A stretch of 64,000 nucleotides of DNA from an uncultured Oscillospiraceae bacterium (lineage in GTDB: Bacteria > Bacillota > Clostridia > Oscillospirales > Acutalibacteraceae). The translations under genes were made by a program, and so were the position numbers. The stretch covers positions 1 through 64,000 of the forward strand of contig UQKB01000003.1 of the NCBI GenBank assembly GCA_900541565.1. The letters are read 5' to 3'. The notes under the pieces are model-generated. The model saw only the letters and a list, made by a program, of their open reading frames with translations. It made no database searches and was not told the DNA's origin. Below, piece after piece: positions 25,706 to 35,035 of the stretch. Position 1 is the first letter of the stretch; each line of letters opens with the position of its first letter.

Positions 25706-26626
25706 CTATGTATCTTTTGCAAGTCTTTGTAAAAATTGCGCAAAGTAAGCGGGCAAAGGCGACGTAAACTCCATATAGGTTCCCCGTAGCGGATGTACAA
25801 AGCCTATTTTCCAAGCGTGCAGGCACTGGCCATTTAGCCCCTGCGCTGTTTTTTTCGGCCCGTATACCGGGTCACCCGCAACAGGATGGCCAATATATGC
25901 CATATGCACGCGGATCTGATGCGTTCGTCCGGTTTCCAGGCGCACCAGTAAATGTGTAAAGCCTGTATAACGCCCTAAAACAGTATAATGCGTAACCGCG
26001 TGCCTTGCGTTTTTTTGCGTGACCGCCATTTTTTTGCGATCCACGGGATGGCGGCCTATCGGTGCCGTAATCGTTGCGGCGTCCTGCCGAATGTTCCCGT
26101 GCACCACTGTCTGATATTCCCTGGTAAAGCTATGCTCCTTAATTTGTGCAGCAAGGCCGCGGTGTGCAGCGTCGTTCTTTGCAACGACCAGCAGCCCGCT
26201 TGTATCCTTGTCTATACGGTGCACAATTCCAGGGCGTAAAACCCCGTTGATACCGGAAAGGGAACCCTTACAGTGGTATAAAAGCGCATTAACCAGCGTT
26301 TTGTCAAAATTGCCTGCTGCCGGATGCACAACCATCCCCTGGGGCTTATTTACCACAAGCAACGCGTCATCCTCATATACAATATCAAGCGGAATGTTTT
26401 CTGCTTCAACCTGCAGCGCGACAGGCTGCGGAATCTCTATTTCCACCATACTGCCTTCCTGCAGCTTATCGCTTTTAGAGGCCTGCTTGCCATTTACCCA
26501 CACATGTCCTTCTTCCATAAGCTTTACAAGAAAGCTGCGCGTCTGATCCGGCAAATTACGCGCCAAAAATTTATCAATACGCACGCCGCTGTCGTCGGCC
26601 TGTGCAAAAAAAACATGTTTATTCAT
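25706..26626 (-). CDS. rluD: RluD-type 23S rRNA pseudouridine synthase
   Basis: A 306-residue pseudouridine synthase with an N-terminal S4 RNA-binding domain (RIDKFLARNLPDQTRS to about residue 70). The catalytic domain contains the RIDKDTSGLLVVAKN motif with its catalytic Asp. TGRTHQIRVHMAYIGHPVAGD lies near residue 235. It isomerises uridines in helix 69 or a related rRNA site; the exact target cannot be told. The start overlaps the end of lspA by eight bases, the usual lspA-rluD pairing. Confidence 0.93.
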   Translation of the reverse strand: MNKHVFFAQADDSGVRIDKFLARNLPDQTRSFLVKLMEEGHVWVNGKQASKSDKLQEGSMVEIEIPQPVALQVEAENIPLDIVYEDDALLVVNKPQGMVVHPAAGNFDKTLVNALLYHCKGSLSGINGVLRPGIVHRIDKDTSGLLVVAKNDAAHRGLAAQIKEHSFTREYQTVVHGNIRQDAATITAPIGRHPVDRKKMAVTQKNARHAVTHYTVLGRYTGFTHLLVRLETGRTHQIRVHMAYIGHPVAGDPVYGPKKTAQGLNGQCLHAWKIGFVHPLRGTYMEFTSPLPAYFAQFLQRLAKDT

Positions 26627-27110
26627 TTTCTTTTATCGATGAACGCAGCGTTTCTTTTTTTTGAAAAAAGTCCGATACAAAGAAAATATAGATCACAAAC
26701 AGGATTGTCCCGGCCGTTATGCAATAATCGGCAAAATTGCATACGGGCGGAAAAAAGGAAAGCTGGATATAATCTATTACATATCCCAAAAAGACTCTGT
26801 CGATCAGGTTCCCGATCCCACCGCCAATGATCATGCCGGCAGAAATAAAAAACAGCTTACTTTTTGTTTTTGTACGAAATAGCGCAATGATAAAAATGAG
26901 GATGACCACCGCTGTAAGAGAAATAAAGATCCATCGTTGATTTTCCAGCAAACCAAAGGCGGCACCCTTATTTTCTACGTATACAAAACGGAGCAGTGGG
27001 TCGATTACCGTTACCGCGCCGTCCACCTTAATGGTATTGACAACAAGAAGCTTTAACAGCTGGTCTATCAAAATAACTGCGCCGGCAAGGATAAGGGCCA
27101 AAGCCGCCAT
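26619..27110 (-). CDS. lspA: Lipoprotein signal peptidase II
   Basis: A 163-residue integral membrane aspartic peptidase with four membrane segments. Catalytic Asp residues are in GNLIDRVFLGYVIDYI and NFADYCIT, and the VENKGAAFGLL block is conserved. It removes signal peptides from prolipoproteins after lipidation. ATG 27110 was chosen for its GGAGGG site six bases upstream; the longer frame to 27164 adds residues with no membrane-protein character. ileS lies 66 bases upstream on the same strand. Confidence 0.95.
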   Translation of the reverse strand: MAALALILAGAVILIDQLLKLLVVNTIKVDGAVTVIDPLLRFVYVENKGAAFGLLENQRWIFISLTAVVILIFIIALFRTKTKSKLFFISAGMIIGGGIGNLIDRVFLGYVIDYIQLSFFPPVCNFADYCITAGTILFVIYIFFVSDFFQKKETLRSSIKENE

Positions 27111-27175
27111 AGTAATCCCTCCATAGAAACGCGCGGTGCATCCAGATAGCTGTCTTAGACACACCGCACTTTATA

Positions 27176-29947
27176 TTATTCGTTTAAAACAGACGCGCAA
27201 CGCGCACAAATGGTAGGATGCTCGCTGTTTTTTCCAACAGTTTCGCTATAGCTCCAGCAGCGCTCGCACTTTTGCCCCGCCGCCTTTTCAATTTTCACGG
27301 CGAGTTCCTGGGTATTTGCCTGTACCAGTTCCACTTCCGATACAATAAACGCAGCGGGAAGTTCTTTCTTAACAGACTGAATAAAATCATATTCCGCGCC
27401 GCTGCAGGAAAGCACAACCTTGGCTTCCAGCGAAGCGCGAATCTGTTTTTCTTTCACGGCAAGCTCCAGCGATTTTTTTACCGTGTCGCGCAGTTGGTGG
27501 ATTTTATCCCATTTTTCCATAAAGTCTGCGTCGGCATCTATGTGAAGCTCTTTTGGCATTTCGTTAAACAATACGCAATTGGGGTCGCTGTCGCTGCTGT
27601 GCGGCATATACCGCCAAATTTCGTCTGAAGTATAAGCAAGAATCGGCGAAATCATCCTTGTCATAGCGTCCAAAATGAAATAAATGGTTGTTTGCGCAGC
27701 CCTTCTTGCCACACTGTTTGCTTTTTCGGTATAGAGCCTGTCCTTTAAAACATCTAAATAGAAATTGGACATATCTACCACACAGAAATTATGAATGCTG
27801 TGGTAAACCTGATGAAATTCAAACGCATCATACGCCTGCATTACCTTACGGTTCAGCTCGTCTAGCTTTACAAGCGCCCATTTGTCAATCGGCAGCAGCG
27901 CATCCAGGGGAAGTGCGTCCTGATCAGGATTAAAATCACCCAAATTCCCCAAAATATACCTTGCAGTATTCCGGATTTTTCTATACGATTCAGAAAGCTG
28001 CTTTAAAATGTCCTTTGAAATACGGATATCCGCATGATAATCGGAGGATGCTACCCATAACCGAAGCACGTCTGCGCCGTATTCGTTGACAATATCCTGC
28101 GGATCAATGCCGTTTCCAAGAGATTTCGACATTTTTCTTCCTTCGCCGTCTACAACCCAGCCATGCGTTAAAACCGCCTTATAAGGGGCTTTTCCTGTTG
28201 TGGCAACAGACGTCAGCAGGGAAGACTGGAACCAACCCCTGTACTGGTCCGCACCCTCCAGGTAAAGGTCTGCCGGCCATTGCAGGTAAGGCCTTTCCTG
28301 CAGAACTGCAGCATGTGTGGATCCAGAATCAAACCACACATCCATAATATCCTTTTCTTTATCAAACTCTGTTGCTCCGCATTTTTTGCACTTTGTCCCT
28401 TTTGGCAGGATTTCACCGGCATCCTTCTGATACCATGCGTCGCTTCCTTCTTTTCGGAACAACTCGGCAACAGCAAGCATGGCGTCTTTGTCAATATGCG
28501 GCTCCCCGCATGACTTGCAAAAGAAAATCGGGATAGGCACGCCCCATTTGCGTTGGCGAGATATACACCAATCCTTACGCTCGCGCACCATGGAGGTAAT
28601 CCTGTCTTCCCCCCAGCCCGGGATCCATTGGACGGTCCGGATAGCCCGGATGGCCTCTTCTTTAAAATCTTCCACAGAGCAGAACCACTGGTCTGTAGCC
28701 CGGAAAAGCACCGGATTTTTGCAGCGCCAGCAATGCGGGTACTGGTGTTTAATTTTTTCCAGCGCAAACAGCGCGCCCGTTTTTTCCAGATATTGCGCAA
28801 TCGGCTTGTTGGCTTCTTCTGTCTTCAGTCCGGCAAATTGCCCCGCCTGCTGCGTCAGCCTGCCGTCTGCATCTACCGGAACGATAACCGGCAATTCTTT
28901 ATAATTGCAGCAAACGTCAAAGTCCTCAACGCCGTGGCCCGGTGCGGTGTGTACGCAGCCCGTACCGCTTTCCAGTGTTACATGGTCGCCTACAATCACA
29001 AGCGAAGTTCTGTCCAAAAACGGGTGCTGCGTCTTCATATATTCAAGCTCTGCGCCCTGCAGCGTGCCGACAATCTCATAATCGTCAATTCCGGCCGCCT
29101 GCATCGCATTTTTATAAAGCTCTTCTGCCATAACAAAATATTCGTCATTGCTCTTTATCAGACAATATGTAAAACGCGGGCCAACGCAAATCGCAACGTT
29201 GCCGGGCAGCGTCCAAGTTGTTGTGGTCCAAATTACAAAGGATACCTTTGCAGGGTCCACACCCATTGCTGAAAATTTGCCAAGATCGTCTGTGACCTTA
29301 AATTTAACATAAATAGAATGGCAGGGGTCTTCTGCGTATTCAATTTCTGCTTCGGCCAGCGCCGTTTTGCAGTCAGAGCACCAATACACCGGCTTTAAAC
29401 CCTTATAAATATAGCCCTTACAGGCCATTTCGGCAAAAATTTCAATCTGCTTGGCTTCAAATTCCTTAAGCAGGGTCACATATGGGTTATCCCATTCTCC
29501 AATGACGCCCAAACGCTTAAATTGCGTTCTCTGGTCGTCCAGATATCCTAAAGCAAACGCACGGCAAATACGCCGCAGCTCCACATCGGAAATAGTGGTT
29601 GAATTGCCAACCCCGGCTTTCGTCCTTGCCTTAAGCTCCGTTGGAAGGCCGTGTGTGTCCCATCCGGGAACATACGGGGACTGAAAGCCCGACATGTTTT
29701 TATAGCGTACAACTATGTCCTTTAAAACCTTGTTCAGTGCTGTACCCAAATGAATATTTCCGTTTGCATACGGCGGTCCGTCGTGCAGGACATATAGCGG
29801 CTTCCCTTTGTTTTTTTTCATCAGCTTTTCATAAATTTTTTCTTCTTCCCAACGAGCCAGCGTTTGGGGCTCTGTTTTTGGAAGGCCCGCGCGCATAGGA
29901 AAATCAGTTTTGGGAAGGTTAAGCGTTGCGTTATAATCCTGTGGCAT
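27176..29947 (-). CDS. ileS: Isoleucyl-tRNA synthetase
   Basis: A 923-residue class I synthetase. The HIGH-type motif GNIHLGTALNK lies near residue 65, the CP1 editing domain follows (TWTLPGNVA), KMSKS is in GRKMSKSLGNG near 600, and the C-terminal zinc finger has CERCW and CARC. It charges tRNA-Ile and edits Val-tRNA. Length is normal for the bacterial type. No T-box leader was found in the 108 bases upstream; instead there is a long inverted repeat. divIVA precedes it, as in many Firmicutes. Confidence 0.97.
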   Translation of the reverse strand: MPQDYNATLNLPKTDFPMRAGLPKTEPQTLARWEEEKIYEKLMKKNKGKPLYVLHDGPPYANGNIHLGTALNKVLKDIVVRYKNMSGFQSPYVPGWDTHGLPTELKARTKAGVGNSTTISDVELRRICRAFALGYLDDQRTQFKRLGVIGEWDNPYVTLLKEFEAKQIEIFAEMACKGYIYKGLKPVYWCSDCKTALAEAEIEYAEDPCHSIYVKFKVTDDLGKFSAMGVDPAKVSFVIWTTTTWTLPGNVAICVGPRFTYCLIKSNDEYFVMAEELYKNAMQAAGIDDYEIVGTLQGAELEYMKTQHPFLDRTSLVIVGDHVTLESGTGCVHTAPGHGVEDFDVCCNYKELPVIVPVDADGRLTQQAGQFAGLKTEEANKPIAQYLEKTGALFALEKIKHQYPHCWRCKNPVLFRATDQWFCSVEDFKEEAIRAIRTVQWIPGWGEDRITSMVRERKDWCISRQRKWGVPIPIFFCKSCGEPHIDKDAMLAVAELFRKEGSDAWYQKDAGEILPKGTKCKKCGATEFDKEKDIMDVWFDSGSTHAAVLQERPYLQWPADLYLEGADQYRGWFQSSLLTSVATTGKAPYKAVLTHGWVVDGEGRKMSKSLGNGIDPQDIVNEYGADVLRLWVASSDYHADIRISKDILKQLSESYRKIRNTARYILGNLGDFNPDQDALPLDALLPIDKWALVKLDELNRKVMQAYDAFEFHQVYHSIHNFCVVDMSNFYLDVLKDRLYTEKANSVARRAAQTTIYFILDAMTRMISPILAYTSDEIWRYMPHSSDSDPNCVLFNEMPKELHIDADADFMEKWDKIHQLRDTVKKSLELAVKEKQIRASLEAKVVLSCSGAEYDFIQSVKKELPAAFIVSEVELVQANTQELAVKIEKAAGQKCERCWSYSETVGKNSEHPTICARCASVLNE

Positions 29948-29984
29948 GAATTTTGTACTCTCCCTTTATAAAATTACCTGTACC

Positions 29985-30039
29985 AATCCAAATACCAATC
30001 CAATGCGGGCGGATCCGTCATGGGATTGGTATTTGGATT
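29985..30039 (-). terminator. Perfect 17-bp inverted repeat between divIVA and ileS
   Basis: AATCCAAATACCAATCC at 29985-30001 pairs with GGATTGGTATTTGGATT at 30023-30039. The 21-base loop has an inner CGGATCCG palindrome. It begins 16 bases after the divIVA stop. No T tract follows on the minus strand, so it is either an atypical terminator or a processing/stability hairpin. It lacks the conserved T-box bulge sequence. Confidence 0.6.
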
Positions 30040-30055
30040 ATAATCTATGTATTTT

Positions 30056-30763
30056 TTATTTTTTGTCGGTTACGCTGTAATTGTCACCAAATTTCAGGTT
30101 GCTGAATTTGCTTTCCTTTTCTTCTGCATCCTGCGGCGCCTGTTCGTCCTCCTGCGTAGCCTGCGAGGAAATATCCACAACCTCTTCCTTGTCGTCTGTC
30201 GCAGGCTGTGCTCTGTCAGGCTGCCCCTGCTGTACCGGCGCATCCATATTCTGTGCAGACGTATCGTTGACCGGATAATTTTTGTCAAGCTCTGCCTTTG
30301 TCTTGCTGATTTCAGAAGCAGTAGGAAGATCCTCAAGCATCCTGATATGGCTGTTATAGGTTTCAAGAAGCTGTTCCCTTAAAACAACGGCGTCGGCCTG
30401 CAATTTTAAATAATTGTTCTTTTCATTTACGATAGAGGCATTGGCGTTCATAATAATATCCTGTGCTTTTAGCTTGGCCTCTTTCATAATAGCTTCTGCC
30501 TTTTGGTTTGCCTCTTTTACGGTGGAGTCCATCACTTTCTGCGCATTTAAAAGAGCGCCCCGTACATTTTCTTCGTCTTTACGATACTCTTCTATGCGCT
30601 TGGCAAGGATATCCAGCTTTTTTACAAGCTCAATTTTATCTTTCTTATTCTGCTCAAGCGTTGCAACAACCTCATCGATAAAAGCTTCGACATCCTCTGG
30701 ACGGTAGCCGCCAAGATTTGCTTTTCTGAAGCTGATGTTTTTTACCTCGTCAATTGTCAGCAT
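30056..30763 (-). CDS. divIVA: DivIVA domain cell-division protein
   Basis: A 235-residue DivIVA. The N-terminal membrane-binding domain has IDEVKNISFRKANLGGYRPEDVEAFIDEV, followed by a long coiled coil (about residues 35-160). A disordered Gln/Asp/Glu-rich tail (about 165-235) ends NLKFGDNYSVTDKK. DivIVA senses negative membrane curvature at septa and poles and recruits other factors. AGGAGA precedes ATG 30763. It is the last gene of the yggS-sepF-ylmH-divIVA cluster. Confidence 0.95.
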   Translation of the reverse strand: MLTIDEVKNISFRKANLGGYRPEDVEAFIDEVVATLEQNKKDKIELVKKLDILAKRIEEYRKDEENVRGALLNAQKVMDSTVKEANQKAEAIMKEAKLKAQDIIMNANASIVNEKNNYLKLQADAVVLREQLLETYNSHIRMLEDLPTASEISKTKAELDKNYPVNDTSAQNMDAPVQQGQPDRAQPATDDKEEVVDISSQATQEDEQAPQDAEEKESKFSNLKFGDNYSVTDKK

Positions 30764-30774
30764 ATCGATCTCTC

Positions 30775-31539
30775 CTATCTGTATTGTTTGACAACCAACT
30801 TAACCCGGCCCTTTTTCGTCAGGCCTGTATGATCGCCAATTATATATTTACCATATCCACGGATGGACAGCGTATCCCCTTGTTTAGGGTGAATACTCAC
30901 ATTTTGCCTGCACTGGTGGTTTAAAAAAACATTCCCTGCCAGTATCAGCTTTGCACTTTTATCCCGGCTTAAGCCTGTAAGTGCGCCTACCACACTGTCA
31001 AGCCGTACGGAAGATACCGTATAAAATTTTTCTTCGAGCTTCTTAACGGGGGGCAGCCCACATGTATTTTCTAAAACGGAAACCGAAACACCAACGCTTC
31101 CCACTTTCTGGATCTGCGTTGTAATGTAAGCGCTCAGCTCCTCTTTTACAAAAACAACCGCACGCCCCGGCTCAGCCAAAATATCGCCCACAGCTTCTCT
31201 TTTTATCCCGCAGCCCATCAGCGCACCCAAAAAATCCCTATGGGATAGATTATACGCTTGTCTGTACATAAACGCAAGCGGCGTTATGGGAAAAAAAGAA
31301 GAAGAACACAGCTGTTCTTTTGGGAAAATCCCCAGAACCGCTCTTTCGCTTTCTTCATACCCGCCATAAAATAGAAAATTTTCAAAGTGCGCCTGCTTTA
31401 GTATTCCCTTTGCAGCCGCCTGCTCTTCCAAGGCCAGAAAGGAAGTAAAACACGGAGCCCTGCGCTGTTGGGACAGATAAAGTGTGTCGTAAATTTTTGC
31501 CTCTAAAAGCGCATACGCATATTTTTCTTCAGTAGACAT
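30775..31539 (-). CDS. ylmH: YlmH, S4-domain RNA-binding protein
   Basis: A 254-residue YlmH. The C-terminal S4 domain (about residues 178-240) contains RLDSVVGALTGLSRDKSAKLI and GDTLSIRGYGKYII; the N-terminal part has the PITPLAF and LGALMGCGIKREAVGDI blocks shared by the family. YlmH proteins bind ribosomes and rescue stalled 50S-peptidyl-tRNA in some bacteria. The gene lies in the division cluster but its division role is unclear. There is no strong ribosome-binding site; the start is six bases after sepF, suggesting coupling. Confidence 0.9.
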   Translation of the reverse strand: MSTEEKYAYALLEAKIYDTLYLSQQRRAPCFTSFLALEEQAAAKGILKQAHFENFLFYGGYEESERAVLGIFPKEQLCSSSFFPITPLAFMYRQAYNLSHRDFLGALMGCGIKREAVGDILAEPGRAVVFVKEELSAYITTQIQKVGSVGVSVSVLENTCGLPPVKKLEEKFYTVSSVRLDSVVGALTGLSRDKSAKLILAGNVFLNHQCRQNVSIHPKQGDTLSIRGYGKYIIGDHTGLTKKGRVKLVVKQYR

Positions 31540-31544
31540 GCAAA

Positions 31545-32027
31545 TTAAAAATAAACGCCGTTGTTTTCAAGCTCGTCCAGCAGGTCGTCCCCTGTCAAAT
31601 CCACATTATTGGGAATAATAATAAACGTGCTTGTCGCAATCCTTTTAATCTTTCCCTTATTTGCATAAGCACAGCCGCTTAAAAAATCTATAATCCGCCG
31701 GGACATATCTCTGTTTGTGTTTTCCAGGTTCAGAACGACCGTATGCATTTTAATCAATTCATCCGCAATCGCCCTGGTTTCTTCTCCAAAGCGTTCGGGC
31801 TTAAAAAGAACAACCTGTAATTTAGCCGTTGCATTGATATTGACAACCTTGTTACGCCTGGGTGCAGAAGCTGCATTTTCCCGCTGATAAGAATAATCGG
31901 GTGCCGGCGAAGACGGTGCGGCGTAATCTTCCTCCGGTTCATCATCATAGCTGTATTCATCATAATCATCATATTCGTCATCCGGTGCATCCCACATACG
32001 CTTAAACTTATCCACTAAACCTGCCAT
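31545..32027 (-). CDS. sepF: SepF cell-division protein
   Basis: A 160-residue SepF that tethers FtsZ filaments to the membrane. The N-terminal amphipathic helix MAGLVDKFKRMW is the membrane anchor, followed by a very acidic Asp/Tyr/Glu-rich linker (about residues 13-50). The polymerising SepF core follows, with VVLFKPERFGEE, VVLNLENTNRDMSRRIIDFLSG and TFIIIPNNVDL. ATG 32027 follows GGAGG nine bases away; the longer frame to 32084 overlaps yggS and has no site. Confidence 0.95.
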   Translation of the reverse strand: MAGLVDKFKRMWDAPDDEYDDYDEYSYDDEPEEDYAAPSSPAPDYSYQRENAASAPRRNKVVNINATAKLQVVLFKPERFGEETRAIADELIKMHTVVLNLENTNRDMSRRIIDFLSGCAYANKGKIKRIATSTFIIIPNNVDLTGDDLLDELENNGVYF

Positions 32028-32046
32028 TTTAAAATACCTCCAATTT

Positions 32047-32781
32047 TTATCTATAAAGCCTGGGACCAAACAACGAGGAGCCAATCCTCACCATGTTAGC
32101 CCCTTCCAGGATAGCTTCGCGGTAATCCGCAGACATCCCCATTGACAGATAGTCCATAAATACATTATCCATTTTTTTGGCCTTCATGTCAATAAACAGT
32201 TTGTACATCGCGCAAAAATATTTACAAATTTCCCCCTTTTTGTCGCAAATGGGAGGAATTGCCATAAGACCTTTTACAGAAATACCGCGCATTGTTCCAA
32301 TTTGGAATAATAGCCCCTCCAGATCCTGCGGTGCAACGCCTGATTTACTGACTTCGTTTCCTATATTTACCTCTATTAAAATATCTGTTGTGATCCCTTT
32401 TGCAAGCGAATGCTTTGCAATCTCTCCTGCAAGCTTTTCGCTGTCAACCGACTGAATCATATTGACCTTTCCCACAATCTGCCGTACCTTGTTGGTTTGC
32501 AGATGCCCAATAAACTGCAAAGACGCGTGCGTAAGGTCATAGCTTTCATATTTTGCAAGAAGCTCCTGTACCCTGTTTTCCCCAATATGAGAAAGCCCTA
32601 AAGAAATGGCATAGTTAATTCTGTTTACATCTACTGTTTTTGTCGCGGCCAGAAAGGTAATATCCTGCCTGCTTCTGCCTGACTGCAAAGCAGCCTTTGC
32701 AATGCTTTCTTCTATCGTTTGATAGTTGTATGCAATATCCTGTAACGCCTGCTGCTCATTGCTTGACAATTTTTCCGGCAT
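32047..32781 (-). CDS. yggS: YggS/YlmE PLP-binding homeostasis protein
   Basis: A 244-residue single-domain PLP protein with a fold type III barrel. The PLP lysine is in LAATKTVD near residue 47, GENRVQELLAK and FIGHLQTNKVRQ follow, then SMGMSADYREAI and VRIGSSLFG. The family controls vitamin B6 and amino/keto-acid balance and has no clear enzymatic reaction. ATG 32781 with AAGGGGCGG upstream is preferred. It overlaps the end of the upstream adaptor gene by 26 bases and heads the sepF cluster. Confidence 0.94.
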   Translation of the reverse strand: MPEKLSSNEQQALQDIAYNYQTIEESIAKAALQSGRSRQDITFLAATKTVDVNRINYAISLGLSHIGENRVQELLAKYESYDLTHASLQFIGHLQTNKVRQIVGKVNMIQSVDSEKLAGEIAKHSLAKGITTDILIEVNIGNEVSKSGVAPQDLEGLLFQIGTMRGISVKGLMAIPPICDKKGEICKYFCAMYKLFIDMKAKKMDNVFMDYLSMGMSADYREAILEGANMVRIGSSLFGPRLYR

Positions 32782-34072
32782 ATAAATCCGCCCCTTCTGT
32801 AACAATTTTATCGTAAAGCTCAACTGTCGTTCCGTTAAAAAGAACGCCCTCTTCCGGCTGCGGGTCACACAATACAAAATCTTCGCCTGCATAAAGGATC
32901 GACACCTGCTTGAAAATAAGCTCGTTTCCATACACTACATATACGCCCTGCACCTTTTTTTCTTCAGAGGTGGTCGTGCCGTCCTCATTTTCAATTGTTT
33001 TAACCACTGTGTCGTCATGCAGGGATTTTTTGCTGACACGTATTCCTGTATAGGTCTTTATATCAATTTTAACTGTTTCGTTGCGCAGGCTGGCAAGCTC
33101 CGGGCTCATATAGTTGCATTCCAACACAAGCGCAGCGTCTGACGTTTTGTTTTCCTGGTTTACCGACGCTATTTTCACCGGCACGCTGCCTGTTGTGGCA
33201 TATGGCATATTTACGCTGACGTCATCATAAATGGAGCTTAATTCAATGGAATCCTGCGCTGTGATCGGACAGGCAATAAACCAATTGAGCTCGCTGATTA
33301 CTTTTCCAATTACATTTCCCGCCACTTTTTCAGGCTCTTTTTCCAGCATGGCATTTAAGCTGTCCAGGCCGATCTCTGCAGCTTTGGTATAATCATACGC
33401 ATCTTCATAGCCGTCTGTATAGCTTACAAAATAACCGGCGACCGGCGAGGTAATCTGGGCAACGGCCTCCCCGCAGGAGGCCTGGATTTCTTCCTTTTGC
33501 GCCTGCAGCTGTTCAATTTTTTCATTATAATTGACAACTTCCCCGGTCACAACCATTCGTTCGTTTATTAAATACAAAAGGTCTTCACTGGTATCTTTCA
33601 AATCGTAAAGCTGGCCTTCGTTTATATTCTGCAGCAAATCAACTACTTTTTGGTTCATTTGGTTATTGATAGAATCCAAACCCGTAGACATCGTATGTGC
33701 GGCCATATTAATTTTTTTAAGCTGGTCGATCTGGTTGTCGATCTGCGCAATTTCCTTATGTGCCGTGGCGTCGTCCTCCGTCCTATACACAGTGGCTACT
33801 ACGCCACCTGCCGCTACCTTTCCACCGTCATCAAACGCATAGGCAACCACGCCTTCACTGTCGTTTTTAATCAACGTTTCATTGCGGATTACATAACCGG
33901 TCGAATAGATAGAATCTGCCGTCTCCTGCATAATGGCGGTTTCTGTTTCTACCATGGAAAAGTTTGCTCCGTAAAATAAATACGCCAAATACGCAAGCAC
34001 CAAAAACGCTGCCACCGTAATGACGATTTTTTTTGCCAGTGTTTTATCCAAGCCGTATTCACCACATTCCAT
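32756..34072 (-). CDS. HlyD-like membrane fusion protein in the division cluster
   Basis: A 438-residue protein with an N-terminal membrane anchor (about residues 15-34), a half lipoyl motif (DDGGKVAAGGVVATVYRTED near 81-100), a coiled-coil hairpin (about 105-190), then a second lipoyl half (ITSPVAGYFVSYTDGYED). A mixed-strand C-terminal domain follows. It looks like an adaptor of a secretion system, but no transporter gene is nearby; it lies between miaA and yggS. Clostridial genomes often carry such a gene in the ylm cluster and its role is unknown. The start is uncertain: ATG 34072 lacks a good site, while TTG at 34051 follows GGTG. Confidence 0.75.
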   Translation of the reverse strand: MECGEYGLDKTLAKKIVITVAAFLVLAYLAYLFYGANFSMVETETAIMQETADSIYSTGYVIRNETLIKNDSEGVVAYAFDDGGKVAAGGVVATVYRTEDDATAHKEIAQIDNQIDQLKKINMAAHTMSTGLDSINNQMNQKVVDLLQNINEGQLYDLKDTSEDLLYLINERMVVTGEVVNYNEKIEQLQAQKEEIQASCGEAVAQITSPVAGYFVSYTDGYEDAYDYTKAAEIGLDSLNAMLEKEPEKVAGNVIGKVISELNWFIACPITAQDSIELSSIYDDVSVNMPYATTGSVPVKIASVNQENKTSDAALVLECNYMSPELASLRNETVKIDIKTYTGIRVSKKSLHDDTVVKTIENEDGTTTSEEKKVQGVYVVYGNELIFKQVSILYAGEDFVLCDPQPEEGVLFNGTTVELYDKIVTEGADLYAGKIVKQ

Positions 34073-34074
34073 AA

Positions 34075-35031
34075 TTATTGCAAAATTCCGCTTTGCTCTA
34101 TATACGAGCAAGCTGTACGCATAACCTCTTTTTCATCTTTACAGATGTCCGTTTCAATCCAGTGGATGGTTTGATCCTTCTTAAACCAGGTAAGCTGCCG
34201 CTTTGCATACTTTCTTGTTTCCTGTTTTAGTTTTTCCGTCGCGTCCTGCAGCGTACATACGCCGTCAAAATATGGCTTGAGCTCCTTATAGCCAATCGCC
34301 ATACGCGCCGTTTTGCCGCATGGCTGCGAAAGGACATAGCTTGCTTCCTCCAAAAGCCCCTGATTGAGCATTTGGTCAACCCTTTGGTTGATCCTGTCAT
34401 ATAACTTTTCCCTGTTTTTACAGGTAAGCCCAATGCGCACATCCTTATATGGACTTGGGTTTTTCATCGAGTGCGCTATATGCTGCGTCATTGTGATCCC
34501 TGTCGTTTTAAAAATTTCAATCGCCCTTATAATCCGCTTTGCGTTTTTGGTTTGCGCAAGGCGCTTTGCGCTGTCTGGGTCAAATTGCGCCAACTCCAAA
34601 AGCAGCGCATCTACCCCTTCGCGCTCCAACCGAATAAAAAGCTCCCGGCGCAAAGCAGGATCCTCCCCGCCCGGCGCAAATTCCAAATGGTTTAAAAGCG
34701 CATGAACATAAAGGCCTGTCCCACCAACCAGCACGGGCAGTTTTCCCCTTTTATATATGTCGCAGATAACATTCCTTGCGCATTGTACATACTGTGCCAC
34801 GCTGTAGGTTTCCTGGGGGTCTAAAAAGTCCATCATATGATGAATAACACCCTGCCGCTGGAAAGCGTCCGGCTTTGCCGTTGCAATTTGCATTCCCGTA
34901 TAGATCTGCATAGAATCCGCCGAGACCACTTCCCCGTTATAGCGTTTTGCAATCGTTATGCCAAGCGAGGTTTTTCCAGACGCGGTGGGTCCCACGATTG
35001 CCACAAGCGGAATGAAGGCTGCCTGCTGCAA
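34075..35031 (-). CDS. miaA: tRNA dimethylallyltransferase MiaA
   Basis: A 318-residue enzyme adding a dimethylallyl group to A37 of tRNAs reading UNN codons. P-loop GPTASGKTS lies at the N-terminus, then SADSMQIYTGM, VGGTGLYVHALL, and the C-terminal KRQLTWFKKD. The mutL stop is at 35036; TTG 35031 lies four bases downstream, with AGGA nine bases before it, so TTG is the likely start and translation is coupled to mutL. The product feeds MiaB, encoded in the same cluster. The longer frame into mutL is not used. Confidence 0.93.
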   Translation of the reverse strand: MQQAAFIPLVAIVGPTASGKTSLGITIAKRYNGEVVSADSMQIYTGMQIATAKPDAFQRQGVIHHMMDFLDPQETYSVAQYVQCARNVICDIYKRGKLPVLVGGTGLYVHALLNHLEFAPGGEDPALRRELFIRLEREGVDALLLELAQFDPDSAKRLAQTKNAKRIIRAIEIFKTTGITMTQHIAHSMKNPSPYKDVRIGLTCKNREKLYDRINQRVDQMLNQGLLEEASYVLSQPCGKTARMAIGYKELKPYFDGVCTLQDATEKLKQETRKYAKRQLTWFKKDQTIHWIETDICKDEKEVMRTACSYIEQSGILQ

Positions 35032-35035
35032 AAAA

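Noticed and set aside
29948-30055. T-box riboswitch before ileS
   Set aside because: No conserved T-box bulge or specifier-loop pattern; only a simple inverted repeat was found.
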